From positions 1 through 39,875 of the forward strand of contig WRHL01000007.1 in assembly GCA_009783245.1 (NCBI GenBank): DNA of 39,875 bases. Direction: 5' to 3'. The DNA comes from Coriobacteriia bacterium. GTDB lineage: Bacteria; Actinomycetota; Coriobacteriia; Coriobacteriales; UBA8131. A program made the translations under genes and the position numbers. How positions within the stretch are numbered: the first letter of the stretch is position 1; each line of letters begins with the position of its first letter. Shown in pieces: positions 9,331 through 18,946 of the stretch. Under the pieces are notes generated by a model. That model was not told the origin of the DNA and made no database searches. It was given only the letters and a program-made list of their open reading frames with translations.

Positions 9331-10452
9331 TCAGTAGCGGCAGGCGTTGGTCCAGGTGTCCATATTCCAGGCATAACGCACCACGTCTCCTGTGTAGGGA
9401 GCGTGGATATAGGCGCCGCCGCCCATATAGATGCCCACATGGCCATACTTCCACATGATGTCACCTGGCTCTGCCTGGCTGACGGGAAGCACAGACGTAG
9501 CTGCTGCGCGCTGAGAGGTGTCGACACGGGGGATGGATATCCCCGCCTGCCGGTAACACCACTGCGTAAGTCCGGAGCAGTCAAAGGTATTGGGCCCAGT
9601 TGCCGCCCACACATAGGGACAGCCCAAGCGTGACTCGGCAGCCTGGCAGATGATGTCCGTCACACCGCCTGTGAAGACCGGGATGCCATCGCCCCAACCC
9701 CCACCGCCGCCGCCGCTGTTCATGCTGGCAAGCGCTGCCAAACGCGCGGCCTCTGCAGCAGCCTCTCTCTGGCGCCGCTCCTCCTCTTCCTTCTCCTTCT
9801 GAAGAAGCTCAGCGACCTCTGCCTCCAACGAGGCAAGCAGGGCCTCGCCCTCTGCCACTATCTGCTCAGCACGCTCCCTGATCTCCTCGGCCTCAGCAAG
9901 CTTCTGCGCGGCGAACCGCTCCTGTGTCGCGAAATCATCGCGCGCTGCCTGTGCATCAAGTTTTGCGGCTTTGCTCTGCTCTATCAGAGTCGCGTCCTCA
10001 TTGGTGACCATATTGAGCAGATCCCAGGTGGTGGTGAACTCCGCAAAGCTGCGGGCACCAAAGAACACCTCTAAGAAACTGTATTGCCCCTGCTTGTACA
10101 TGGAGGTCGCCCGAGCGCCCAGCCTGCTTTGCAGGCGGGTTATCTCTTCCTCGGCAGCCAGGATCCTGGCCTCGGCCCCTTCCATTGCTTCGATGGCGTT
10201 ATCATGGGCTTCTATCGCCAGATAGTAGGTTGTGGTAGCCTCGTCAAGCTCCTGTCCCCAGGCTTCAAGCTTCCTGGTGACCTCGTCGGCCTCGGCCTGC
10301 TTCTCCGCCGAAGTAGGCTCAGCATGGGCCGCAGTGGAGATGAAGGGATTGAAGGTGCCAGCGATTACCGCAGCAACAAGGCCACCGGCAAAAGTGCGGC
10401 GGCTGAACTGGAGCCTGGTCGCGTTGTCCTTGTTCGATTCCTTGTCGTGCAT
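9331..10452 (-). CDS. Tat-exported NlpC/P60 peptidoglycan hydrolase, paralogue 2
   Basis: 373-residue paralogue of the neighbouring hydrolase with the same architecture: Tat signal FSRRTFAGG (17-25) with cleavage near AHA|EP (44), a PcsB-like coiled coil, a short Gly-rich linker, and an NlpC/P60 domain with the catalytic cysteine near residue 292 (FDCSGL) and the GHVGIY histidine. The two proteins share most of the catalytic domain but differ in the substrate-loop segment (ISIPRVDTSQRAAAT versus VYITRTDSSQRSGAS). The chosen ATG at 10452 has GAGGAG upstream; an open frame of 9 more codons has no such site. Expression may come from a promoter at 10590-10618. Confidence 0.92.
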   Translation of the reverse strand: MHDKESNKDNATRLQFSRRTFAGGLVAAVIAGTFNPFISTAAHAEPTSAEKQAEADEVTRKLEAWGQELDEATTTYYLAIEAHDNAIEAMEGAEARILAAEEEITRLQSRLGARATSMYKQGQYSFLEVFFGARSFAEFTTTWDLLNMVTNEDATLIEQSKAAKLDAQAARDDFATQERFAAQKLAEAEEIRERAEQIVAEGEALLASLEAEVAELLQKEKEEEERRQREAAAEAARLAALASMNSGGGGGGWGDGIPVFTGGVTDIICQAAESRLGCPYVWAATGPNTFDCSGLTQWCYRQAGISIPRVDTSQRAAATSVLPVSQAEPGDIMWKYGHVGIYMGGGAYIHAPYTGDVVRYAWNMDTWTNACRY

Positions 10453-10714
10453 GATAGAACTCCTCACAAGAAGAGGCAAAGTAGCGATAGATGGTTATTC
10501 ATATTCCTGGTACGCCTTTGCGTACCCGCTGCTACTGAGCTGCTTCTATTTAGGTACAAATTCTCAAAATCGCAGACTTTCACCTGCAAATAATGCCATA
10601 TTACTCCCATTTGGGCAAGTTTCCCAACGCCGTAAGCCCGCTGTTGCGGCTTTGTCACCTAGGCAAGAACGCCGTCAAAGAGTCTTCAGAAAGATGTCAA
10701 ATCCGGCGTGCTGA
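10453..10714 (-). promoter_or_regulatory. Leader and promoter region of NlpC/P60 paralogue 2
   Basis: On the minus strand TTGCCC (10613-10618) and CATTAT (10590-10595) are spaced by exactly 17 nt and fit a promoter. The predicted leader of about 130 nt contains a GCAG-GTGAAAGT-CTGC hairpin and GGTACGC (10509-10515) pairing with GCGTACC (10520-10526). Further upstream, AAGCC.GGCTT hairpins follow the asnB stop. I could not match the leader to a known riboswitch, including the c-di-AMP and c-di-GMP classes. Confidence 0.45.
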
Positions 10715-12622
10715 TCAGAAGAAGACCTGGTACCAGACGAGAAAGACGTAAACGTTCCAGATCTTGCGGCTGTTATCGGCTTTGCCGGTGCGGTGTTCAT
10801 CTAAAAGCCTGACGAGAAGGTCGGTGTTGAAGAACTGCTGGGCGGTCTCACCCTCAAAAGCCAATCGCACCCGGTTGTACCAGCGATCCTCCTTGAGCCA
10901 GACGCGTGTGGGCACCGGGAATCCGAGCTTGGGCTTGGTGGTGATGCGCTCTGGCAGCACGTCGTGTGCGGCTGCGCGCAGGGTGAGCTTGGTGGTCTCG
11001 TCGTTGAGCAGGTACTCCAGTGGCAGGGTGTTTGCCAAGGCGAAGACCCGCAGGTCCAAAAGCGGCATGCGGCTTTCCACGCCGTGTGCCGCAGCCATGC
11101 GGTCACCCTTGAGCATGATGTCACCGGGCACCCAGAAGTTGTAGTCGATGTACTGCATCTTGTTGGTGTCGAGCGCACCGGCGACCTTCGCGTAGAAGGG
11201 CTGGGTGAGCGACTCGGGCGGTGGCGCCTTGACGGGCGCCTTGAGCAGGGCTTCGCGCTCTGCCACGGTGAAGAGGTAGGCGTTGGAGATGTAGCGCTCC
11301 TCCACCGTCTTGGCGGCGCGGTTGAGGAAGGACTTACCCTTGAAGCGGAAGGGGATGGCCCGTGCGATGGCGGCCAGGCCACGGCGCAGGCCGCGCGGTA
11401 GCTTCTGGAAGCCGGCCAGACCTAATGGCTCATGGTAGATGGGGTAGCCGCCAAAGAACTCGTCTGCACCTTCGCCGGAGAAGACCACCTTCACGTCCTT
11501 GGAAACCATTTCATGCAGGAAGTACAGCGCCACAGCAGAGGGGTCGGCCAGCGGCTCGTCCATGTGGTACATGATGCGCGGCACGCTGTCCCAGTATTCC
11601 TCCGCTGTAATGACGCGGCTGATGTGCGTCTTGCCCAGCTCGTCGGCGGCTAGCTTTGCGTAGGAGATCTCGTTGTACTTCACGCCGTCAGCTGTCTCAA
11701 AGCCCACAGTGAAGGCGCGCTTGCTGGGGTTGAGCGCCGCGATGTAGCTTGAGTCGATGCCGCTGGAAAGCAGCGAGCCCAGCTCCACATCACTGAGCAT
11801 ACAGGTGTCCACCGCCTGTTCGATGACCTGCTTCACCTGGTCTACGGTGTAAGCGAAGGGGTCTTCGTAGGTGAGCCCGCCCTTGGCCTGCGATGCTGTG
11901 TTATGCTGCGCCATCTTCTCACGCACCACGGCAACGGTGGTCGCAGCGGGCAGCGGGTCAAAGTAGCGGCGGGTTGTGAGCGCGCCTTCTTTGAAGGTGA
12001 AGCACTCACCCGGCGACAGCTTGAAGATGCCCTTGAAGAAGGTCTCAGGCAGGGCGGAGTATTGGAAACTCAGGTACTGTTCCAGGGCCTCGAGGTTGAG
12101 CTGGGGTGCGACGCCCGGGTACGCGAAGAGGCTCTTGATCTCGGAGGCGTAGATGAGGGTGTCGCCTCGCTGCGTGAAGTGGAAGGGCTTGACGCCAAAG
12201 AAGTCCCGAGCCCCAAAGGCGGATTGGGTCCTTGCGTCCCAGACTATGAAGGCGAACATGCCGTTGAGGCGGTCGAGCAGGGCTTGGCCGTACTCCTCCC
12301 AGCCGTGGACGATGACCTCCGCGTCTGTGTTGGTCGCAAAGTGGTGGCCGCGCGCCTTGAGCTCGGCGCGGAGCTCCAAATGGTTATAGATGATCCCGTC
12401 GCAGGTGACAACAACCGTGCCATCCTCATTGAGCAGCGGCTGGTGGCCGTGAGCGAGGTCGATGATGGAGAGGCGGCGAAAACCCAGGGCTGCGCCCTTA
12501 TCGTAATGGGAGCCCTCATCATCAGGGCCGCGATGGGCGATGCGGTCCTTCATCGCTTGCAGGACCCGCTCCCTGTTCTCAACCTCGTTTGCAGGGCCTA
12601 TGAACCCACAGATGCCGCTCAT
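10715..12622 (-). CDS. asnB: Asparagine synthetase B homologue with altered glutaminase site
   Basis: 635-residue class-II glutamine amidotransferase plus AMP-forming synthetase, closest by eye to Bacillus AsnB (FGGYPIYHEPL, LGFPVP, KADNSRKIW). The synthetase half looks functional, with PP-loop SSGIDSS and FSGEGADEFFGGY. The N-terminal glutaminase half is abnormal. The nucleophile Cys2 is Ser (start MSGICGF, codon AGC). The NGEIYN motif reads DGIIYN (75-80), so Asn75 and Glu77 are lost, while Arg49-50 (FRRLSIID) and the Asp near 100 remain. By family knowledge, loss of Cys2 abolishes glutamine hydrolysis, so the enzyme probably uses free ammonia or another amine. A ribosome site (AGGAGG) precedes the ATG. 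It stands alone, flanked by family 1 repeats. Confidence 0.88.
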   Translation of the reverse strand: MSGICGFIGPANEVENRERVLQAMKDRIAHRGPDDEGSHYDKGAALGFRRLSIIDLAHGHQPLLNEDGTVVVTCDGIIYNHLELRAELKARGHHFATNTDAEVIVHGWEEYGQALLDRLNGMFAFIVWDARTQSAFGARDFFGVKPFHFTQRGDTLIYASEIKSLFAYPGVAPQLNLEALEQYLSFQYSALPETFFKGIFKLSPGECFTFKEGALTTRRYFDPLPAATTVAVVREKMAQHNTASQAKGGLTYEDPFAYTVDQVKQVIEQAVDTCMLSDVELGSLLSSGIDSSYIAALNPSKRAFTVGFETADGVKYNEISYAKLAADELGKTHISRVITAEEYWDSVPRIMYHMDEPLADPSAVALYFLHEMVSKDVKVVFSGEGADEFFGGYPIYHEPLGLAGFQKLPRGLRRGLAAIARAIPFRFKGKSFLNRAAKTVEERYISNAYLFTVAEREALLKAPVKAPPPESLTQPFYAKVAGALDTNKMQYIDYNFWVPGDIMLKGDRMAAAHGVESRMPLLDLRVFALANTLPLEYLLNDETTKLTLRAAAHDVLPERITTKPKLGFPVPTRVWLKEDRWYNRVRLAFEGETAQQFFNTDLLVRLLDEHRTGKADNSRKIWNVYVFLVWYQVFF

Positions 12623-12643
12623 GCTTTGATTTCCTCCTAAGTA

Positions 12644-12736
12644 GGACAGAATGGGGACGGTTCTCAGGACAGAATGGGGACGGTTCTATTTAGTCCTTTT
12701 CAAGGACAAAATAGAACCGTCCCCATTCTGTCCTTT
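12644..12736. repeat. Dispersed palindromic repeat, family 1, copy 2
   Basis: A half unit (12644-12664, GGACAGAATGGGGACGGTTCT) is followed by an inverted repeat of about 33 bp (12666-12698 and 12702-12734) with one mismatch and a 3-nt loop. It is nearly the same sequence as copy 1 at the window start. It lies between the asnB start and the end of the next leftward gene. Confidence 0.85.
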
Positions 12737-12747
12737 AATTGAAGTGA

Positions 12748-13722
12748 TTATTGTACCGTGAAACTAAGGCAGATGGCGTCGAGCAGGGCGATGGCGGCGT
12801 GCTGCTCCTCGCGGGCAGAGAAAGCCAGGCCGTCGTGCGGGGCGTAAGCCAGGTACAGCTTGATGCGTGGCTGCTGGGCCGTGACCGATTCCAGCGCTGT
12901 TGCCAGGCGCGCGTTTATCGTCAGGTCGTTCTCGAAGACAACCAGCGGGACCGTCTCCTGTTCAGCAAGCGCATCAGACATGCCCTGGTCACCCTTTGTG
13001 GCCAGCATGTCCAGGTCAACCAAGGCTATGCCAGAGCTGAACAGCTCGATCATCAGCGTTGAGTCGTCCGGCACCTGTGCCAGCGATTGCGCGCAGACCA
13101 CGCGCGAGGCCGAGGTGGTGGCCATCGCCAGGTTGGAGATGCGCTCCGCTATGCGACGTGCGACCTCGTCGGTGCCGTAGATGCAGATGGCAACGCCCTC
13201 CAGCGCCTCAGCCGCCCGGGCGAAACCCAACGACTGTACCTCCCTGAGCAGCGGGTCCTTGCCCTCCCAGGCGTGGCGCAGGTGGTTGATCGCACTGAAG
13301 GTCGAATACCCCACAATGCCGTCGCTGCTGAGCCCGGCGTTCTGCTGGAACTCGCGGACAGCCCGCTCTGTGTGGCCGCCAAAGATGCCGTCGAAGTTGC
13401 AGGAGAAACCCAAAGAGGCCAGGGCGCTCTGCAGGGTGAGGACATCGCGCCCGTGGAAATGCGGGAGGCGCAGGTAGAGCAGGCGGTCGCCAAAGGTGAA
13501 GGTCGCATCGACCAGCGCCGTCCAGGTGTCAAGGTCGACGTCGGTGCCAGCTGGCAGGCCATGGCGCTCTCTGAACCCTGCGACAGCCGCAGCGGTCACC
13601 GGGCCAAAGACGCTGTGCTGGGTCTCGCCGCCCAGATTGAAATCCAGCAGCAGCAGGCGCTCCTGCACGTCTTTGACTGCCAGCCCCTCGGAGCCTTGTT
13701 CTATGTGCATGAATTCTGTCAT
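12748..13722 (-). CDS. Cytosolic protein with two peptidoglycan-binding domains
   Basis: 324 residues with two PGBD-1 repeats: about residues 7-70 (LAVKDVQERLLLLDFN... FGPVTAAAVAGFRERHGLPAG) and 80-145 (DVLTLQSALASLGFSCNFDGIFGGHTERAVREFQQNAGLSSDGIVG). The remaining 175 residues have no recognisable catalytic domain and no amidase zinc ligands. There is no signal peptide or membrane helix, so the protein appears cytosolic. Mycobacterial CwlM has a similar two-PGBD front and is a cytosolic regulator of MurA, but its amidase-like half is not visible here, so the comparison is only suggestive. The start is uncertain: ATG 13722 and ATG 13710 both lack a clear ribosome site. Confidence 0.75.
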   Translation of the reverse strand: MTEFMHIEQGSEGLAVKDVQERLLLLDFNLGGETQHSVFGPVTAAAVAGFRERHGLPAGTDVDLDTWTALVDATFTFGDRLLYLRLPHFHGRDVLTLQSALASLGFSCNFDGIFGGHTERAVREFQQNAGLSSDGIVGYSTFSAINHLRHAWEGKDPLLREVQSLGFARAAEALEGVAICIYGTDEVARRIAERISNLAMATTSASRVVCAQSLAQVPDDSTLMIELFSSGIALVDLDMLATKGDQGMSDALAEQETVPLVVFENDLTINARLATALESVTAQQPRIKLYLAYAPHDGLAFSAREEQHAAIALLDAICLSFTVQ

Positions 13723-13792
13723 CGTCTAACCATCAGCCAGGGATACATCCCACAATTATACGCATTCTCAAGGCGCCTCAGTCCATCCGCTC

Positions 13793-14797
13793 TCAGTTCA
13801 TCCGATTGATGAAGAAGTCAGCCATGGAAAGCAGCAGGTCGCGCGGTTTGCTGGGATTTAGGGACTGTGCCAGCTCAGCCTGCGCGTTGTTCACCAGGCC
13901 GATAGCGTAATCGCGCGCGAATTCCAGGGAGCCTGCCTGCTCCATGATGTCCACGGCAATGGCCAACATGGTTGGCTGCGTGGTGTGGGAGGCGAGGATG
14001 GTGACCAGCTCCTTGGACTGCGCGGAGTGCTGGATGGCATGCACGGCGATCAGGGTGCGCTTACCCTCGGTGATGTCGCTGCGGAAATCCTTCTTGACCT
14101 CCTCTTTCTTACCTATGAGGTTGAGGAGGTCATCCTGTATCTGGAAGGCAAGCCCGGTTGCCATGCCAAAGTTGCGCAGCACCTCAACCTCTGTGTCCGA
14201 TCCGCCGCCCACAATGGCGCCCACAGCCAGCGGTGTCCCGCCGGAATAATAGGCCGTCTTGTGGGAGGCCATGTCCAGATAGTCATTAAGTGTCAGGTCA
14301 AAGCGGCCGTCGCGCGCCCAGCCGATATCCAGCGCCTGCCCCTCGATGGTACGCGTGGTCATCTCTACCAGCTCGCTGAGGACGCGCAGCTTGATGTTGT
14401 CCGGAAGGTTCTCATCATTGACGACAAGACCGGTGACCTGGGATAAGGCGAGGTCTCCCGCGTTGATGGCCAGGCCCTCGCCCTGGGTCAGGTGTATGCA
14501 GGGCCTGCCTCGGCGCAGGGTGGACTCATCGGCGATGTCGTCGTGGATGAGGGCTGCGGTGTGGAAGTGCTCGATGGCAGCGGCGGCGCTGCGCGCCAGG
14601 GTGGGATCGCCTCCAACCGCCTGACAGGCGAGCTCGCAGATAAGCGGACGATGGCGCTTACCGCCATTGGCGGAGTACTCCGCCAATGGCCCATAGAGGT
14701 AGCGCACCATATCCGGAGCCGCCTCCTGTTTGAAGAAGTCGGCCACCAGCTTGTTCATCCGCTTGGTGTTCCTGTTCAGATAATTCTCAAAAGCCAT
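13793..14797 (-). CDS. Polyprenyl diphosphate synthase
   Basis: 334-residue all-trans prenyltransferase that elongates allylic diphosphates with isopentenyl diphosphate, giving quinone side chains or a similar product. Family motifs are present: GGKRHRP (45-51), the first Asp-rich motif DDIAD (86-90) followed by STLRRGRP, Lys-Thr (HKTAYY), and the second motif QIQDD (220-223). The second motif reads DDLLN, where the canonical fifth position is Asp; Asn226 is a mild variation. Chain length cannot be judged reliably. It lies between the PGBD protein and eno, all leftward. Confidence 0.87.
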   Translation of the reverse strand: MAFENYLNRNTKRMNKLVADFFKQEAAPDMVRYLYGPLAEYSANGGKRHRPLICELACQAVGGDPTLARSAAAAIEHFHTAALIHDDIADESTLRRGRPCIHLTQGEGLAINAGDLALSQVTGLVVNDENLPDNIKLRVLSELVEMTTRTIEGQALDIGWARDGRFDLTLNDYLDMASHKTAYYSGGTPLAVGAIVGGGSDTEVEVLRNFGMATGLAFQIQDDLLNLIGKKEEVKKDFRSDITEGKRTLIAVHAIQHSAQSKELVTILASHTTQPTMLAIAVDIMEQAGSLEFARDYAIGLVNNAQAELAQSLNPSKPRDLLLSMADFFINRMN

Positions 14798-14844
14798 GAT
14801 CGTCCCGAATACCTCTGTCTTGTTGTGATCCAGTTGATGACCCA

Positions 14845-14870
14845 GCGCGCTGGTTCAGCGCGCTGGTTCA
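14845..14870. repeat. Tandem 13-bp duplication
   Basis: AGCGCGCTGGTTC occurs twice without a gap (14845-14857 and 14858-14870) between the eno stop and the prenyltransferase start. Probably a slippage product; no function is seen. Confidence 0.8.
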
Positions 14871-14899
14871 GCAAGCTTTCCTTTGTGTTACCCGTCAGC

Positions 14900-16289
<1,390 letters not shown>

Positions 16290-16299
16290 GCCAGCGCTT

Positions 16300-17253
16300 T
16301 CAGTGCTGCGTGGCTATCACAGCCACAGGTCCCTGCATTTCCTTCTTTTTCGCGTCCTGCCAAAGCGCCTCAAGCTCTTCTACCGAGCAGGCGGAGATGT
16401 GTTTTCCGCCCCTGTGCGCGCTGTCCTCCATGATAGCCCAACGCTCGCGGAATTTCCGGCAGGTTGCGCGTAGCGCACTCTCAGCGTCGATGCCTTCCTT
16501 GCGAGCGACGTTCACCAGCGAGAAAAGCACATCACCAAACTCCTCCGCTGCCGCGGCGCTGCCCTTATCCTCCGCGCGGTATTCTTCGATCTCCGAGAAG
16601 ACCTGATCCCACACACTCGCGACATCTGGCCATTCGAAGCCCGCCGATACGGCCTTCCGGCTGATGTCCTGGGCCTGCATCAGGGCAGGTAGCGCACGGG
16701 GGACGCCGTCGAGCAAGCCCTCGCTTACCGTGTCGGCGCCTGCATCTGTGCCCCCACCCGTGTCTCTGCCTCCACCTGCGCCTGTGCTTCCGCCCTTGCG
16801 CGCCGCCTTCTGCCGCTTCTCCTCAAGCTTGATCTGGTCCCACAGGTCAAGCACCTTGCCTGGCGTCTTTGCCGCCTGGATGCGCTGGATCTGCTCGTCG
16901 CTGAGATGGGCGGCGGCAAAGGCTGCTTCGTCACCAAAGACGTGCGGATGACGCCGAACCATCTTATCGTTGATGTCACCCAGCACGTCAGCGATGGTGA
17001 ACGCGCCCTTCTCGCTGGCCATCTGGGACTGCAACACCACCTGCAGCAGCACATCGCCCAGTTCTTCTCGTAGATCCGTAAGGTCATCGCGGTCTATCGC
17101 GTCAACAGCTTCGTAGGCTTCCTCCACCATGTTGCGGGCGATGGAGGCGTGGGTTTGCTCACGGTCCCAGGGGCAGCCCTCAGGCGAGCGCAGCTGCGCG
17201 ATGGTCGCCGTGAAGGCCTCAAAGGCCTCTCCTGTATTAGTTCCTATAGTCAT
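16300..17253 (-). CDS. mazG: MazG nucleoside triphosphate pyrophosphohydrolase
   Basis: House-cleaning hydrolase of non-canonical NTPs, 317 residues, with two MazG domains. The N-terminal one has CPWDREQTHASIARNMVEEAYE and REELGDVLLQVVLQS (EExxE...ExxD metal site). The C-terminal one has EIEEYRAEDK and EEFGDVLFSLVNVARKEGIDAE. Between them is a low-complexity Gly/Thr/Asp linker (GGSTGAGGGRDTGGGTDAG) not normally present. A longer reading frame reaches 17439, but that part is encoded by a family 1 repeat hairpin. GAAGGG lies 7 nt before ATG 17253; ATG 17259 is the alternative. The gene is divergent from the 4Fe-4S protein. Confidence 0.93.
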   Translation of the reverse strand: MTIGTNTGEAFEAFTATIAQLRSPEGCPWDREQTHASIARNMVEEAYEAVDAIDRDDLTDLREELGDVLLQVVLQSQMASEKGAFTIADVLGDINDKMVRRHPHVFGDEAAFAAAHLSDEQIQRIQAAKTPGKVLDLWDQIKLEEKRQKAARKGGSTGAGGGRDTGGGTDAGADTVSEGLLDGVPRALPALMQAQDISRKAVSAGFEWPDVASVWDQVFSEIEEYRAEDKGSAAAAEEFGDVLFSLVNVARKEGIDAESALRATCRKFRERWAIMEDSAHRGGKHISACSVEELEALWQDAKKKEMQGPVAVIATQH

Positions 17254-17368
17254 TGTCATGCCCTTCATAGCCCCTCGCGCCACTATCAGACCCCAACATA
17301 TTATACGGATTGCCAGTATCTCCCGGGAGATGAGGGAAAGAGCGGCAGTGAAGGAGGGGGTGGCATAT

Positions 17369-17471
17369 ATGACAAAGGGTATTATGACAAAGGGGACGGT
17401 CCCTTTTGTCATATTGTCACCCCGGGCTTCATATGACAAAAGGGACCGTCCCCTTTGTCACCCTTTGTCAT
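17369..17471. repeat. Dispersed palindromic repeat, family 1, copy 3
   Basis: A perfect 30-bp inverted repeat (17385-17414 and 17431-17460, core GGGGACGGTCCC) is nested within an outer ATGACAAAGGG/CCCTTTGTCAT pair (17369-17379 and 17461-17471). It occupies most of the intergenic region between the divergent mazG and 4Fe-4S genes. Apart from this repeat, the 17254-17620 gap shows only a possible -10 at 17608. Confidence 0.85.
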
Positions 17472-17607
17472 GAAGACCGGGGTGACAGAGAAACAAGTCT
17501 GGGGTGACAATAAGCCAAACCCGGGGTGATAAAGACAGTTCCTCCCTCCCGGCCTGTTTCGTAAGCAGAGGTGCAAGATGCACGCCACAGGAAGTCAGAG
17601 CATGGAT

Positions 17608-17613
17608 TATACT
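17608..17613 (+). promoter_or_regulatory. -10 element, possible leaderless start
   Basis: TATACT (17608-17613) sits 7 nt before ATG 17621, so transcription from it would begin at or next to the start codon. No Shine-Dalgarno sequence is visible before this ATG, which agrees with a leaderless mRNA, common in Actinomycetota. The -35 is poor (GCCACA). Confidence 0.35.
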
Positions 17614-17620
17614 AATCGCT

Positions 17621-18856
17621 ATGGACACTGAACTGTTGACACTTGAAATCAAACAGGAGAATAATCCCGGTTTCACGGATTTTGGAAGCGGTAACGTCAT
17701 CGCGCTGACAAGCCAGTGCCTTCGCTGCACACGAAAACCGACCTCCTGCACCATCTGCTCGGAGTTCTGTCCTACAGGAGCCATTGAGACCGAGCTGGAT
17801 GGGCGCCCGCGTATCGACAATGCCAAATGCATGAGGTGCGCTGCCTGTGTGGGTATCTGCCCTGTCAACGCGATCGGCTGTACAACACGGACCAGCCAGC
17901 AGTTCACGCGTCATGCCCTGCAGGCAACGCTGCGCATCGACCATCTGGCGGTGTGTTGCGAGCGCACCTGTGGCCTGCTGCGCCTGAGATCGCATACTGA
18001 TGAGCCCTTTGAGGCCCACCGGGCGCTCAGGCTTATCGAGGAGTCTAAAGCAAGCGACCACCTGCTTGTGGTGCCCTGCCTTGCCATGCTGGCCAAGGAG
18101 GTATGGTTCGCGATACTCAATGAGATCGGGACCTTGCGGTTCACAGCGCTCAGCGTCTTTCTGCCAACCGGGCAGTGCGCACAGTGCCCGGTGAACCTGT
18201 GCGACAACATCGAGGACCTGTTTGGGAAGGCGATCGTCACTGCTGAGCAATGGTCGGGGCATAGGGTTGGCATCATCACCAGCGCTGAGGAGCTTCCCCA
18301 AACCAGAAAGGCGAATGTCCGGGCCTATCTTGCCAGTGGTAATACCATGGACAGGCGTGGCATCTTCACCGGTTTTCTCGACGAACTCAGACAAACCTGG
18401 GAAGAGAACGCGGTTGTCGGCAACAAGGCGATGGATGAGGTGCAATACCAACGCGACCGCAGGAAGAGCTTCGACCGCACCCGTCTGTCCTCTGAGCTCA
18501 AGAAGCCGCGTCAGGCGAACCGCACTCCTATTGCTTCTACCAGCCGTTATGCTCTTGTGGAGGCCCTGGGGCGCAATGACCTGAGCGCAGAGGACGTACG
18601 GCTGTCCGTAAGTGCGACCGATAAGTCGAAGTGCACGCTCTGTGGAGATTGCATCGATGTGTGCCCAGTCAAGGCGCGTGCCTTTGATAAGGAGACAACA
18701 GAGGTGCTTGTCCTGGAGACCTTCTGTCTAGCCTGCAGCGCCTGCCTGCAGGTCTGCCCAAGTGAGGCCTGCTATTTTACCGAGATTGACGGCCGTTTGT
18801 TCCTGTTGGATGAGGCAGAGCTGGAGCAAAAGGCCACTGCGGGAAAAGGAGAGTAA
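17621..18856 (+). CDS. Multi-cluster 4Fe-4S binding protein
   Basis: 411 residues, cytosolic, probably an electron carrier or a subunit of an unidentified redox complex. N-terminal cysteines are at 33, 36, 43, 46 and 50 (CLRC, then CTICSEFCP), and a standard motif CMRCAACVGICP lies at 70-81. The C-terminus has another pair, CTLCGDCIDVCP and CLACSACLQVCP, giving up to four cubanes. The 200-residue middle part has further cysteines (CCERTCG, VVPCLAML, GQCAQCPVNLCDN) and resembles nothing I can name. No partner oxidoreductase is adjacent. ATG 17621 is chosen over 17504 because the upstream frame is atypical and lies next to the repeat; the lack of a ribosome site leaves some doubt. Confidence 0.75.
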   Translation: MDTELLTLEIKQENNPGFTDFGSGNVIALTSQCLRCTRKPTSCTICSEFCPTGAIETELDGRPRIDNAKCMRCAACVGICPVNAIGCTTRTSQQFTRHALQATLRIDHLAVCCERTCGLLRLRSHTDEPFEAHRALRLIEESKASDHLLVVPCLAMLAKEVWFAILNEIGTLRFTALSVFLPTGQCAQCPVNLCDNIEDLFGKAIVTAEQWSGHRVGIITSAEELPQTRKANVRAYLASGNTMDRRGIFTGFLDELRQTWEENAVVGNKAMDEVQYQRDRRKSFDRTRLSSELKKPRQANRTPIASTSRYALVEALGRNDLSAEDVRLSVSATDKSKCTLCGDCIDVCPVKARAFDKETTEVLVLETFCLACSACLQVCPSEACYFTEIDGRLFLLDEAELEQKATAGKGE

Positions 18857-18866
18857 AACGACGTTT

Positions 18867-18898
18867 TTTACAATGTTGTTATTTTCTATAGCTATAAT
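18867..18898 (+). promoter_or_regulatory. Promoter of the GGDEF gene
   Basis: Perfect TATAAT at 18893-18898 in a locally A/T-rich stretch. TTTACA at 18867-18872 is a -35 candidate, but the 20-nt spacing is long. Confidence 0.5.
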
Positions 18899-18946
18899 GG
18901 ATACGTGTTAGGCGTATCCTGACAGATACGACCATCTGGGGGATCT

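Noticed and set aside
10500-10620. Possible c-di-GMP-I or c-di-AMP riboswitch
   Set aside because: Short similarities (ACGCAAAG, GGTGAAAGTC) occur, but the required paired elements and other conserved blocks are missing.
17254-17439. N-terminal extension of MazG
   Set aside because: The extra residues are encoded by the family 1 repeat hairpin, and a ribosome site supports the internal ATG at 17253.
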